DNA of 64,000 nt from Mya arenaria (GCF_026914265.1 NC_069124.1:13785088-13849087), one strand, 5' to 3'. Positions 1-12,693 are shown, numbered from the stretch's first letter. Made by a program: numbers and translations. Notes: a model not told the origin generated them from the sequence alone.

Positions 1-668
1 AAGATATATTATTGAAATGAATATTCACTTATATTGCAATATGCTTTGCAATTATCATACAATTAAAGATTTGAAATGTAGCCAAAGAAAATAGTAAAAT
101 AATGGAATTGTTTTATTTAGTTCTTCTTCTTTATGTATCAAATTGCAAAACCACAGCTAAACAAAAGGCTTAAAGGGAGCATGGATAAAACCTTTGACAG
201 CAATTAAATGCCAGGTAAGAATCAGATAAGTAAAATCATTATGTTAGCCATTCAGCAAACAATGAATAAGATCACAGTGCACAATTGTAGTATTACAAAT
301 ATGTCACACATTAAATGAACGAATTGGTAGAAGACAGAAACTAATGGACGAGTGTCTATAAATTAACAGAAAATTAATAATAGTGTTGTTATTGTATCGC
401 ATATCGCATGTAATCCACGTCCTTCGAAAAGGTGGTATGTTTATAGTTATGCTTATGGTTATCTTCTGTTTCTCCCTGCTTGTATAGCGATAGATCAATC
501 CTTACCCATCCATTACCTACAGATCTGATTGACCGAGTGTTTTCATAATTCTTACATTGGTAAGTATGTATTAGCAAATAACCTAAATTATTTTAGAAAA
601 CGATCAAAAACTAAGGTCAATATATGTGTTTGTGTTCTGTTTTCAGCTAGCAGTTTGTGCTGCATTAT
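1..668. other. AT-rich non-coding sequence
   Basis: No exon, RNA gene or recognisable repeat is seen. Open frames here are under 70 codons, overlap one another on both strands, and show no family signature. Confidence 0.5.
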
Positions 669-706
669 CCCCCCCCCCCCACACACACACACACATACAC
701 ACACAA
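669..706. repeat. C-tract followed by (CA)n microsatellite
   Basis: A run of twelve C is followed directly by an AC dinucleotide run with one interruption. The two short open frames that cross it owe their proline and His-Thr runs to this repeat. Confidence 0.9.
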
Positions 707-729
707 AACATCACAAGAGCAAGCCCTGT

Positions 730-2540
730 GTTTGATCCACCGGTAGAAGTTAATAAAATTTCACCAGGAAAGACTGAAAAAGTGTACCTAGAAAAATTGA
801 AAGGATTGTTTTACAACTTTACTGGAAGATGCTAAGTTTTCTGTGATGACGTTTCTGACACAAATCGATTTCCTACCTGGGGAATATTTCAAGCACAGAC
901 ATATAATGACACATTGCACGATGTATCATATGTTGCTGTTAGCCAAATTTTAATGGCAAAACCAACTGACTACAACACATATGTATACAAACTTGTTGCT
1001 AATGGAGTGTGTCAATTCACAAGGACAAGTGCACTTGCCATTGGCTTTTGACATGAGCTTGCTATCAAAAGTACTGGCAATAGTTTGGACCGATAAAGAT
1101 GAGCTTTTATAAGTGATTCCCTATGATGGTGGAATGCACCTTTTGATCCCCGTTTACGCCGGTTTTGGTCACTTGTATGGCAATATGCGTTAACGCCAGT
1201 TCTTAATTGATTCTGGCCGGTATACAGCAGGCATAGCCATAGCCTGAAATATTTGTCTGACAGTCTTCTCAAACAGATCACCTGCTAGATGAATTCAGAA
1301 ATGCAGGTCGACTACACTCCCCCATATTTAGATTAATAGTGTCTCTTCTGTTAAAGTTTTTCATTTTTTCAACAAGGACGGATGACTTTGAAATTCACAA
1401 GTATTCCAAACTACCTATGTTGCCATTGTAATTACAGCAACCAAATGAACTTTCTCGATACATGGCTGTTAAGGCTTTCCAAATGAACCTGTTGCTGCTA
1501 GCTTATGTTGAGGAAAATTTCTTAGACGGCCTATTTAGTAAAAGAAATTCAGGGAAAGTTTAACAGTGTCTGGACCGATTTCACGCTCAAACCAACTGAA
1601 AACAAGGCATCAAAGATGGTAACTGTACAGACCAATCACTTCCCCTCCCGTTACATTATGGCCTTTTATGCCAGTCTATCAAAAGAAAAGACATGTTTAA
1701 ATCCACCACATGCCATGGTGATAAAAAGCCAGGCGTGAGATAAATGGTAAAATTGTATAAAAAAAGACATTCATTTTGATGGCAATGTTATTGATCCTTT
1801 AAACTTAAAACAACCATCCCGAAAGACTTGTGAATCATCCAACAATGTTCCAGCGGACTTAGAAAGAGTTTGCTAAACTGTCTTGACACTGAAAAGTGTG
1901 AAAAGGAGATACTCGAAAAATGTGTAAAAAACGCCTTGTCCTAAAACACGTTCAAAGTTGTCCATGATTCTTTGCCCAGAGGCACAAAAAACACAATGAG
2001 ATGGTAAAGCTGTAATAATCAAAATCCTGTCAAGCAGTGATATCGTTTTTAAAGGTTGCTTGCAACCACAGGCAAAGAATAGCTGCAGAAGAAGTATTTT
2101 ATACTGAAATAATTTGTCTTCACACAGATCTAAAACGATATATTATTATTGTTATTATCTGAATAATCTCATGACAATACAGCAGCGTAAAATTTTACTC
2201 ACTGTACATTGTTTGGCAGGATGTGATACGTGCAGTTCTTTTCATGGCAACGGAAAGTAAAGACTGTTAAGATTTTACATGCAACAAGCTGCCTGATTCT
2301 AACACCTCAAAGACATTCGATCCACTAAACCACTAGATCAATTACAATTTGATGCGTACAAAGCCTTTATTTCTGAACTATATGGGTTCCCTAACACACT
2401 TTGAACCAGAAGCACGAAAGCACAACTGTTCGTAAAGTTTCGAAACGTACCAACTAGTGACAATACTTTCTTACAACACTGTTTGTGTTGTGTTTCATGG
2501 CTTTTTATTTGGCACAATGCAATCCATTTATCACCATCTC
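730..2540 (+). pseudogene. Decayed gene of an invertebrate family with a GCDT motif
   Basis: Translation of the + strand gives family-like blocks in order, broken by many stops and frame changes. Near 2,199 the frame reads LTVHCLAGCDTCSSFHGNGK and then a stop. At about 2,338 there is a block ending in ELYGFPNTL. At about 2,420-2,480 a block containing FVKFRNVPTSDNTFLQH is present. The spacing GCDT-x-S-x3-G-x-GK, then F-x-x-x-LYG, then PT-x-x-x-x-LQH matches a group of uncharacterised proteins that recur in mollusc and cnidarian genomes, often near mobile DNA. That match is from memory and not from a search. Earlier parts (about 730-1,010 and 1,540-1,640, with WTDFTLKPT) fit the same reading less securely. 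Its function is unknown. No intact copy lies in the window. Confidence 0.45.
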
Positions 2541-4079
2541 AGTTTGGCTTTTAATTTGACAGTGATCTTGGTCTTTTTTGACACCAAAACACAATCATCT
2601 GAAGATTTAGTGCTTTTGAATGAAATGTTTTGCAAGTGTGATATAAGCAGTGAGAATTGTTTGTTAAGGCGAGCTATGTTTAATAGTTGTATTTAAATGT
2701 CTTTATCTAACCTCTTAAGAGCAAGCACTGTTGCTCCGGCTTTATTTCTTCGTTAACAGGTGGTGTTAGTATCCGGTCGTTGATTACTTGAAATTATTGA
2801 ACAGTATATATGTTATTTTTGCTTTATTCTTAATTGTTCCTGCGTGCTCTGATGAGGCTCATATTTTTTTAATTTAGTAATTATTCATACATGATGGGAA
2901 AGTGTGAGGTTATGGCCATACTATCTAGTTAAAGCCCCCGGACGACTCGGGTTCCAGTGAACTCTTGTTTCACTGACCGTTCCAAGGCGGTAATCCAATC
3001 AATTAACGGTAAAGAAATTTTGATGAGGGTGTGGTTTGTTTGTGGTGTTATTTGTGTATGTGGTGTAAGATTGTTGATGGTTTTTGTATTTGTGTATGTT
3101 GTGTAATATGTTTTTTTCTCTAGTTGATGGTCGTTTTGACCATTGCCTTTGGCCATGAACAGGTTTCATTTTTTTTATATTTTCACTACTGGGCTTTTCA
3201 GTGTAGTTTTCATTGTATTTTTGTATCTGCTTTATGAGTTACCAACCATGCACATTTGTCTGTAATTGCTTATTACAGCAAATAACATCTGACAGTGAAG
3301 TATAATACACAAACATTTATTCCTTGGAGCTAGAATTAAACAGAAATGTAGACATTTCGTAAACCGATGTGTAATTAAACTTAGGAAAGTTATCTCCCTT
3401 GTTATGACACTGGTCATAAATTAAACCCCTGCTGTGTATTAAACTTGTAAACAACCACATAATGTATCCTAGTATATATTATTGTGTAAATTTGTGTTAG
3501 AAGAATTTTGTCATTCGTGCTTTGTACAATTACTGCAGAGATGTTAACATTAACATTTTCATACTTTTTCCACAGAAGTATAGCATAAACAATGACATCA
3601 GAAATCGTTTTAAATGATGTTAGATATGTTAAAACTACAAAAATTATATTCCGTGTTGTCGATTTGTTTTAACATTAATCGAATATTAATCAATTCATTT
3701 TCAAGATTTGGAATCCGTACGTTAGAATTAGACCAAGAGATCATAAAATAGTTATAACCGTTAATCTTATATGTTTTCACGGCCATCTTGGAATTAATGT
3801 CGTGTCATAGTATGTGTTGGGTGGTCGAATAGTTTTTGTCTATTGGATTTGACATGTATGTGTTAAGTCTTTGAAAAAGTCACGTTAAACAAAACAATGC
3901 CATCTAGTACATGAACGTTTGGTTCAGGACGCTTTTTTATGCTATTACCAACAGACTCTTAATTTAATTAATTCATTTCTTTTTAAAATTCGCGGCCATC
4001 GTTTACACCATCTTGGATTTCTGTGTAGTGGTACAGATTTGAAAACAGGTAGATTCAAAAACTAGAGACACTTACGTTC
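2541..4079. other. Non-coding sequence, no gene recognised
   Basis: AT-rich. The stretch 2,930-3,170 is GT-rich and more complex and may be a fragment of a dispersed repeat, but no termini are visible. No exon with a family signature is seen. Confidence 0.4.
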
Positions 4080-4900
4080 TTTTATAGCACATAATGTGGT
4101 ATTTATACCCCGGTCCCTTGTCCTAAATTCACTGAAAGTTGCATGACAAAACCCATAAGATCTAGGGTTTAAATATTTGGTGTGAAACATTGTGTAGTTG
4201 TTCGAAATATATCCAGATGGTCTAATTGGACCCGCTCCGAGGGTCTCATGTTTTAAAAAGAGATATACAGGAAAACCAAATATGCTTTTCTGAAAAAAAG
4301 GCCAACAGCTTTCATGTTTGGTGTCTAAGACTTCTAGTGGTCCCCTACCAAGACTGTTAAAAATGCCACTTGGGTCAAAATTAGCCGCGTCCTGAAGTCA
4401 CCTGTATGTCAAGGCAACCGAAAGGAGAATCTTTAATGCATCTTTATGACAACAACCGTAAGGTCTAAATCTTGGATATTTGGTGTACAATGTTATTACT
4501 GATCCTTTTACATAATTGTTTGAGTATTTTTGTAGAGCAATTAAATTACGACCATAAACACTTCCCCAGGTGAGCGATAACAGGCAATCATGACTCTCTT
4601 GTTAAAATTATGCTGACTCGCAGCTACTAAAAACTGCTATAAACATGGGTTTTGTTGTAAGAGAGGATTATTTGGATCCCAAATGCGACTTACCTATTAA
4701 TCCAGATGGGGCCAAATGTTTGACGGTAGTTGCATAAGTACCAATATGTTACAACTGTTATTCAACAGCTCATTTTTAATAGCTTAGACACCAGAGCAGG
4801 AAGAGGATATTTCTTTGTACACCGCCTTGTCCCAATTAGTGGAAAGTGTTAGTGGGTGTTACTATGACAACTCACAATTATGTCTGTCAGCCTGACGTAC
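4080..4900. repeat. Old dispersed repeat with degenerate internal repetition
   Basis: Related phrases recur: GTTGCATGACAAAACCC at about 4,139 resembles sequence at about 4,440, and both are followed by a block with ATATTTGGTGT. CTTGTCC plus a similar block recurs at about 4,120 and 4,825. The phrase GGACCCGCTCCGAGGGTCTC near 4,228 looks like a common bivalve dispersed repeat. It is diverged, and its ends cannot be fixed. Confidence 0.45.
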
Positions 4901-5275
4901 TTATGACGAAGAGTTTGAGGATTTCGTGTGGAACAAAACCTCAGCTTTAATTGAAAAAAACAACAGAGTGAAACAATTTATTGCAAATATACTAACTATT
5001 AACATTTTTGGAAATGAATTACATACATAACATATATGCACAAATTAATACATTTGGAAAAATAAACCAGATATACATCACCATTATTTTGTTGTATCTA
5101 AGAATAAAAATTATGCATTACACTTTCATTTTATTTTCAGAATGATAAATCATGATAAACATTGGTAAACCATAAGCTCATTTGTTCTATTCCATTTTCT
5201 TCCGATTTAACTAAAGGGCTTTAGGGAAAAGGTTGCTAGAGTTTCGCCCTTCTTGTTCGTGGTTACAACCATTTT

Positions 5276-6949
5276 TTATTCATCTTTTGAAATGCTTATA
5301 GCAATTGGCCAGGTATTTGGTTTGCTAAGCATCTGGTAACAGCAAACGTAATCACCGTGTGGTGAAAACTGCATTATTTTGTTGTTAGCGTGAGAACAGA
5401 CAAAAACACAGTCCATCGGACCTACACACATCCCACGGGGTTGTTTCAAGCATTTATTCACTACTTCTACCGGACTCTTTTCATTGTCCGTTACATCGCA
5501 TAAATACAGTTTATCTTTCAATTTATGTGCAATGACGAGCATTTTTCGAGAGGGTATAAATTCAAGAGTTGCTGTGTTTTCTCCATAGTGGAAGTCCTTT
5601 TCATGCAAACTCACTTGAATTTGTTTACCCCTATGGTCCTCTGAGTTGATATTCACCAGTTCTGCTGAACAACGACTACATTTTGGTCCGACTATCAGTG
5701 TATTTGTGTCCATTACACATACTACATCGTGCATGTTGTCTGTTTTCAATTTAGTTTTTTCAACAATGTCGTTGTTTCTTGAAACTGACAGAATTATGAT
5801 TGGTGACCTGTATATACCAACCTCGTAGGCTATTGCCACATCAGTTGATCAGCTTCCAGCAGATATAACAGCAAGATCATAAGGTTCATAGTCAAGGCTA
5901 AAAGTAGCAAGTAAGTCTAGCGCTTTTGAGTCCAAGACCAGAAATTGTTTATTTTGACCATCAACCGTAACAATCATGCCATCCGGTAAAAACTCTATCC
6001 CTGACAGAACAACTGGGTTTTTTTGCATTCATTGAGACTGTTAAATCTACAGATGTTTGTCTAGTCAAAAGCATTGGATAAATAAGATCTCCCGTTAAAG
6101 AAGGTGCCTTTCTTGTTATTAACACTAATTGTTTCCCTAGCACTCGGAAATCTACATGTGTTTGAGTCACCGTCATGATTATGTCAGTGGTGCTCATATC
6201 TGTTTTAATCTCCAGTTCAGTCTGTTGGTTACTTAGATGTTTCCGAAATGTGATAAAAGCTTTAAAACAATCGGTGACGGTTCCTTGTTTCATAATTTTC
6301 ATATACATTGTACAGTTACTTTGTAGCGCTTGGAATAATCTCTAACATTCTGCATCTTGAGTGTTAATACAGTTCAGTGTTGGCTTTGTTTTTTCATCTA
6401 CATTGGTGATGATTTTTTAGTTCAGTTTTGGAAAGATGTCGTTTACAGAGGCTTTGACAGTATTAGTGTACTGATACGAAAGCAAATGTAGAGTCAATCT
6501 TACTCATTCATGTCTGAATATCCTGTTTTAATCCATTAACATTCTTTTTTAATTCCTTTATTTTTGTTTGTATTTGCTCTACCTTAAATGCCCTTTCATC
6601 CACGTGTTTCGATACACTTTTGACGTTTTCACATCTGGTGACAAAATATTTCCAGAGCCTTTCCGTGAAAGTCACATATGTCAAACTTATTGATAATCCT
6701 CAACAATTCGGTATTGTCAGTGTCTGAGCCTGTCTCTGTTTCACGTAGTCTTGTTCCACAATTAAGTTGTTGTATCACATGTTCAAACATATACTGATAT
6801 ACGTCATGGACTTCCAGGCATGTACTGCACTGATACTGAGAACATGTTTTACAGTAGAATTGTGCCTGATGATTAAACCCAACATTTTTGCAAGATCAGC
6901 AACGTGTATCACTTACTTTTGCTTCGAACAAATTGACGCCTGCCGCCAT
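5276..6949 (-). pseudogene. TRIM-like gene (B-box, coiled coil, NHL-type propeller), decayed
   Basis: Reading the minus strand from an ATG at 6,949, the protein opens with MAAGVNLFEAKVSDTRC, then meets TGA inside a B-box zinc finger. After the stop come SCKNVGFNHQAQFYC and KTCSQYQCSTCLEVHD, then a second B-box start (ICDFHGKALEIFCHQ). Next is a charged heptad-like coiled coil (KVEQIQTKIKELKKNVNGLK) ending in a TGA, a middle domain (6,308-5,961) and a C-terminal propeller piece (5,839-5,276) with the blade phrase QPRGMCVGPMDCVFVC. The order B-box, B-box, coiled coil, NHL-like propeller is that of TRIM2/3/56-like proteins, which act as E3 ligases or RNA-linked regulators; no RING is visible here. 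At least two in-frame stops and further frame changes make this a pseudogene. A multi-exon gene with sequence errors is less likely. Confidence 0.65.
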
Positions 6950-7349
6950 TTTGTATTTTGTCACCCACTTAGATCACAATCACAATAAGTTGTCTCTGTA
7001 TTTTTGTAATGTCAAATTACAAGCAATATACACATGTCCTAATAAAATTCAAAATACCGCATGTTATAATGATCAATAAGGAAATAAATCATCCATTTGA
7101 TTCACAAAACGTATATTCGATATGAAGATCCTCGATCTCATCTAAAGATAGCTAATATATTTTAAACTATGCACGTCTATACAGCCATTTTCGCATTGAG
7201 GTGAGCTCAATACTAAATAATTGGTGTCAACTATCCGTGACGGGGAAGTATTTATGCGTTTATCGAAAGGAGGAAGTCAAATTAACTTCATGTCGTTAAT
7301 TAAGTTTAACGTCGTCTTTAAATTGAAATTCAAGAATAAAACTAAGTAA

Positions 7350-9141
7350 AGACTGAGTTTATGTTTGGACGGTTTTGTGTGGATGATCAAGTTGGAGCAA
7401 CAATGGTGCGCACGTATTGCCCTTGTTTAAAAAAAAACGACAAGAGAAACAAAGACAGAGTGTTTTGCAATATTTGTTCTCTGTATCAATGTTCAGAATG
7501 TGCAACTGTTCACTTTCATAAATGGTCTTGATGCGTGTGAAAATCATTGTACACTGTTTGAAAAAAATATGTAAGGATCACGCCATCATCAGATATTATG
7601 CTTGAAAGTAATAGCTATAGATAATTACGTCAAAGATGTCAACTTTGAACCTTCAAATCGTCTTGTTGAATCGATGACAACATGTTCCACTGCGACAGAT
7701 CTACAGAAACGTTAAAAACACAGTCGAAAAAGTATTGAACGGAACAAAAACAAATTTTAGGGTAGTGAAACAGCTACACACATCTGAAGTTATGTTAAAG
7801 GCATCATAGACAATTTTCAGTTTCTATGCGAGCTTAAAGAATAAAAAAAAGATGTGAAAAGATGTAACAAAATCTGGGTAGATTTTTTCCGAGCATTTGA
7901 GAAACTGATTAATAGAGTTTCGGTAAAAAGGTGCATATAGCTGCATAAAACCAAAACAGTTATGAAGCAATTTGAAAACGAGACTAACAAGATTAACTGT
8001 TTGATGTCGATGTATACCTTCTATTAACGATCAACTTACCAACCTGCTCAATACCACAAATGATTTTGTGAAGGGGTACATATATTAGTCAATTTCCGAA
8101 AGTGGGCCCCTTCCCGTTATAAGGCCACTCAAGCAATTCTACATATTTACGTCTGATGACAAACAAGAAGCCGGGCTCAAAAGGATTCTCTCCTTTGTTG
8201 CTATGGATTTTCTTCGGTATGGAAAACTCAACATTGATGATTCGATAAATACTGTTTGCATCATATTTGATGAAAAACTGGTCAAACTTGAAACTTGCAA
8301 ACTTGATTGCGCACCTCATGGACTTTCTGTGCATTCAAACAACACTTTTGCAATACCTGGATCACTGTCGGGTCTATGCGTAGGAAGTATATTCAAATAC
8401 ATGAAACTGACACAAATAACGAAATGACAATGGGAAGTCCGGTTGTCCGGTTAGCGCAGTGGTTAGCGCACTAGCTTCTCACCATGGTGTTCCGGGTTCG
8501 ATTCGCGGCCTTGGCCCATGTGAGTCTGGTTGGTGTTCACCAACGACTTAGTATAAGTTATTATCACAATCTTCACAATCGTTGTTAAATAAATAAAGCG
8601 TTTAAACTAAAATGACCATGCTAAAATCCCATATCATTGATGACCACTTCGGTCAAATTTTGTAATTGGACGTTGAACGGATTCTGGCTGCGACTGTTGG
8701 AGACAATCAGGTGGTCAGGATGTTTTAGTTACAAAATGGTTCCTCGACTGACTTGAAGTTTCCTTTGAATGATAAAATATATAAACAGAAAAATAGCAAA
8801 ATCGCATACCTGAAAACCCGAGATACAATTGTTTTGTCGGACAAGTATGAAAACGTTGTGCTTTATTTCAACATGCAGGGAACAGCTACGGCTACGGAAA
8901 CTAAAACTGCTAAAGACGGTGCAATCAAGAGACCAACTGGGTTATGTGTCGGTCCTCTTGAACGTATTTTGTCTGCTGTGTACGCAACATTATTGTGAAA
9001 ATTTCACCAACTGCTATTCGAGTTATCTGCTACCATCCCCTTCAAGTGCAGTCGCCGACTTGCGCTTCAAAGGATTGCAAGAAAAAGTCGTGTTTGGCGG
9101 AAATATTGAAGAGAAAAAAATCCTGATGTTTAGTTTGGAAT
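7350..9141 (+). pseudogene. Second TRIM-like gene (B-box, coiled coil, NHL-type propeller), decayed and split by a SINE
   Basis: A B-box is readable at about 7,370-7,530 (TYCPCLKKNDKR, then VFCNICSLYQCSECATVHFH) and ends in TGA. A broken linker follows. A propeller part is open at 8,203-8,427 (CKLDCAPHGLSVHSNNTFAI, SGLCVGS). A SINE then interrupts it at 8,433-8,609. A further propeller piece lies at 8,753-8,998, with RPTGLCVGPLERIL, closely like the blade phrase in the neighbouring minus-strand pseudogene. The two genes face away from each other with about 400 bp between their B-box ends. Several stops and frame changes mean no intact product. Confidence 0.6.
8433..8609 (+). mobile_element. 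tRNA-derived SINE with target-site duplication
   Basis: The head is tRNA-like. An A-box-like TTAGCGCAGTGG lies at about 8,451 and a B-box-like GGTTCGATTC at about 8,493. A SINE body follows and then an AT-rich tail (AATAAATAAAG). The 11-bp flanks AAATGACAATG (8,422-8,432) and AAATGACCATG (8,610-8,620) look like a target-site duplication with one mismatch. It sits inside the TRIM-like pseudogene. It is not a functional tRNA: no acceptor stem can be closed around the two boxes. Confidence 0.75.
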
Positions 9142-10699
9142 AAATGCTATCAGCGTAGTTGGCATAAGCAACGTTGAAAGAATAATTTTACATTGTAAAT
9201 AGTGATGTGCTCGGACGATATTGCAAACAAGCAGTGAGAAAGAAGAAAGTACTTTGTTTTCATCATTTTATATCGGAACCATATAAATTTAGCACAGGGA
9301 GTAATTAATCTGCAAAACTATTACTATTGATTTTAAAGTCTAGTATTAAGTGATACGACATTCGACTTCACATGTGACATTGAATCGTTATTAGTATTAT
9401 TAAGTGTAAGGAAAATTTTAAACTTGTATTATTAGAAAACTATAGTTTGTGAATGTAAAAACTTTACTAATATAAATAAAATATAATAAAGCATTCAAAA
9501 CCGACGCACTTATACATGGTCGACTTCTCTGTTGTTTTTGTTTTCTTTTATTGGTAAGATTCGCTCTTCTCCAAAGTGTATGTATTTATATTGAACTAAA
9601 CGACACAACGTCTGGTAGTAGATACATGTAGACTTGTCCCAGTGTTGCATAAAATCATGTCTTGGGTGCGTACATTATTATCGAATGTACCTCCCTGAAA
9701 AACGTCATCACATTGAAGCAGCTGACAGGATATAGAATCACGCTCAAGTACGTTTGCTTTATAGAAAACATAATTTGTAATAATCACGTCGTTTAGGCGA
9801 AATGTTTTACTGAAAAATCGGAAAGTTCAACTCCAAAGGCCTGCCACAGTTCAAAAGTGAGTGGGGAAGGCAAAAATTTAATTGATTCAAAAGTTCATGT
9901 TTTATGTATTGCTGAGTATCAATATTTTTCTTGAGTAGAACATACATCCTTTGCGATATATGGAGTTTTACGAAATACGATTTTATCAGATTTTGGATGA
10001 AAAAAGCTTTTATATTTTTTCGGACAAGTCTTTGACAATATAAGTAAATGTTTGTGTCAAAATGTTCCGGACTTCCCATTCAACAATGTTTTCGGGTTTC
10101 TTGGTGATTTATATTCAAATAAGAAAGATCATCAATACAATAGTGGATATAATTCATTTCCTGGTTGCTGGTTGCAAACACCTTTCTAAAAATAGCTACA
10201 GTCATAAAGATATTTCTGAAAAAAACAAATGCAAATGCTTTTTGATTGGAAACTCTGACAAAATATTTATTTTGTAAAAATTTCTTAACTCCTTATTATA
10301 CATACAAATGTTGCAAAATGTGTATGTGTTATGCTTGCTAAATATTGAACATTTAAACTGAATAAAAACAGATTTTTTAACATTTAATGTTTTTGTCCTT
10401 CAAACGACTTTCGCACTTTGAAAGGCCCTGAAAAACGTTTTTATACCTTTAAAAGAAAATGCATTTTAACGGAAAATGGATTAACCTCTTAATATATTGC
10501 TTTTAAAATTTGCCATACATATCTTGAAAGCACTTTATGGAAGTGTTTTACCTGAAACATAACGCAATTCATAGATACACAAACAAGTATTACACAGAGA
10601 ACAGAAACAAATTAGTTTTGTTTAATTAAGCCTATATTCTATCTATATACATATTAGAGAATATTTTGTTTTTGCCCCCTGTGAATTATCACTTAAAAT
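9142..10699. other. AT-rich non-coding sequence
   Basis: No gene or element is recognised. The longest open frames are under 95 codons and carry no domain signature. Confidence 0.45.
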
Positions 10700-12190
10700 A
10701 CATGTAATTCTTTCGTCTTTAGCTGTTGATAATGTTAGCGTACATATATTTTATTAGAGTTTTGTGTTAAAGTGTACTTTTGTGGAAACGAAATCCCCGA
10801 GCAACATTCTTTGGAGTATGCAGTTTATATGTGTGTTACCATTCAAAAGAAAAAGAAGAAAAAAATATTAAGACTGGATGTAATTCCGTATAAAATCACT
10901 GTCTTCCTTTCTCTCTCTTTGTATAGCTTATTTCACAAAGTAAGAGCTGAAAATGATGCCTTAACTTTTAATTTGTGTTTGAATCGTCAGTGTCATTAAG
11001 CATGCTCTGCTTCTTCTGTAACAGTCATATGTGTATTTGCTATGTATTTTTATTATGTCATCATCTTATTAATGTTATAAACCCTTAATTGATGGATACG
11101 CTTAACCTAATTTGGTTAAACCATGTAACATGTATTGATGGACATTTAAACCATATCCGCAATGTCTTACAAAAGAAAGAATAGTATAAACTTTAAAACT
11201 TCCTTATCTAGTATGTGGTGATTATTTTGTGCACTTCCTTTCTTGGATATGATTAAGCTCAAAATTGGTTTTACTGCAAAGCGTCAATGTTATATGAAAT
11301 AAATATTGCTTAAATCAAACAAGGTCAGAAACATTTTCATGATCGATATTGAATTTGATGATTTTACTGCAAGGTTTGGAAATCTTTACATTGTATTATT
11401 AATGTAATACTTAAATTGCCCTTTGAATTGGGTTTATACTTTTAAATGTGAATCGGATTACTTACATTCAACTCCAATGTAGATTCTTTGTGAAGATATA
11501 ACGTGAACTCCACCAACATATCATCTATGGCATTGCTTTTAAAAATGGTTTTACGTATCTTGAACGTACTTTTCGGAAATCTCTAACCTTAGACCTTTTA
11601 CAATTACATGTAAACATACTCACAAAAATCACTTATATACATAAAGACTCCATGTCTTTCATTGCTTTATAGCTGTTGAACTGTAAACACATTTATTTTC
11701 TTACGGTTTTGTGTGTATGTGTAACTTTGTGGGGGAAATTTGCTCGGACCACATTCTGTTTTTCATGTTCAAGTAATCATTCTAAAGAACAATGCATTTA
11801 ATAATGAATTCGGATGTTACTCTGTAGATGTGCCCTCTCTTTTTGTAAAGCTTTTTTAACAAAGGAAGTGCTAAATGATACCTTAACAATAAATGTGTAT
11901 TTTTTTCAACTGACACTGATCATGTTTTGCTGCTGATGTGCGCATGTGAACACTGTGCTTTTACAGCTATGCTGCCACTACAAATGAACGCTTCTCGTAC
12001 TATAACCAATGTAGATTATATAATTATGCTCAAAAATGTATTACTGGAAATGGTAAATGTGGTATGAAACTGTTTAAACTAAACAAGGTCAGAAACATGA
12101 TTATGACCGATATTGTATGTATTGCTGGCCATGATTGTTGTTGCATTTAAAGCTGTACATATTTGTTTTTGTGTAATGTAATGTTAATGT
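10700..12190. repeat. Diverged tandem duplication of about 0.9 kb
   Basis: The stretch from about 10,750 to 11,040 aligns by eye with 11,700-11,955. Shared landmarks include TTTTGTG, a block with CGAGCAACATTCT versus CGGACCACATTCT, and CTTAAC. The phrase ACAAGGTCAGAAACAT recurs at about 11,318 and 12,083. The end of an Ig exon recurs at 11,466 and 12,275. This is an old local duplication that included an Ig exon, and it predates the 10-kb duplication. Confidence 0.6.
11466..11518 (-). pseudogene. Remnant 3' end of an Ig-domain exon
   Basis: The minus strand reads as the last strand of the Ig exon (VGGVH...RIYIGVE) and keeps the donor GTAAG at 11,465. Upstream of it the homology breaks, so the exon body is lost. 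It is paired with the fuller exon at 12,275-12,493 by the old 0.9-kb duplication. Confidence 0.5.
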
Positions 12191-12274
12191 TTTAAATGGG
12201 AGTATTGGTAGTGTTAGCATTGAATAATTCATGGAATAGGTATCTAAATAGACTTAAACTCTGTAGATTCTTAC

Positions 12275-12493
12275 ATTCAACTTCAATGTAGATTCTTTGT
12301 GAATATATAACGTGTACTCCACCAACATTGCTTGCTGTGCAAAAGAGTGATACCTCGTAATCAAAAATGCCAACACTACCTTTAACCAGTGGTCTTGCTG
12401 GTGTTTTCCGGCACTGCGCCTGGTAGGTCGAGTTTTCATGAAGGGTGATATGTTGTAAGAACGGCGGTTTGAAGGTCACGGAAGCAACATGGA
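12275..12493 (-). CDS. Ig-like domain exon, internally deleted (copy A)
   Basis: On the minus strand an acceptor (TTTGCAG) precedes 12,493 and a donor (T|GTAAGAATC) follows 12,275. The exon is phase 1-1, the usual phase of Ig-domain exons. It encodes 73 residues with the two Ig cysteines, in QAQCRK and SLFCTASN. Compared with copy B it lacks exactly 123 bp (41 codons), which removes the core tryptophan (ISWLND) and the strands between the two cysteines, so a normal Ig fold is unlikely. The next candidate exon upstream is at 12,694-12,953. No other Ig exons or transmembrane exons are seen in the window, so the parent gene is either incomplete or a remnant. Extracellular recognition or adhesion is the usual role of such domains; nothing more can be said here. 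Confidence 0.55.
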
Positions 12494-12693
12494 CTGCAAA
12501 TCTTAGCCTATTATACTAGTTTTCGTTATTTATTTCATAGCCTTAACAATTTCATATTCGTCTTTTATTAATGTTAATGATTCGATGTTGTTCATTAATA
12601 TTCTTACATATCTAAAACATATATTTCCGAAGGGTTGCTCTTGACATACGATCAGTTAAATCTCATTTCACAGTTCCATCCCATACTATGACT

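Noticed and set aside
8440-8515. A functional tRNA gene
   Set aside because: A- and B-box-like motifs are present, but no cloverleaf with a closed acceptor stem is found, and the unit continues into a SINE body with a target duplication.
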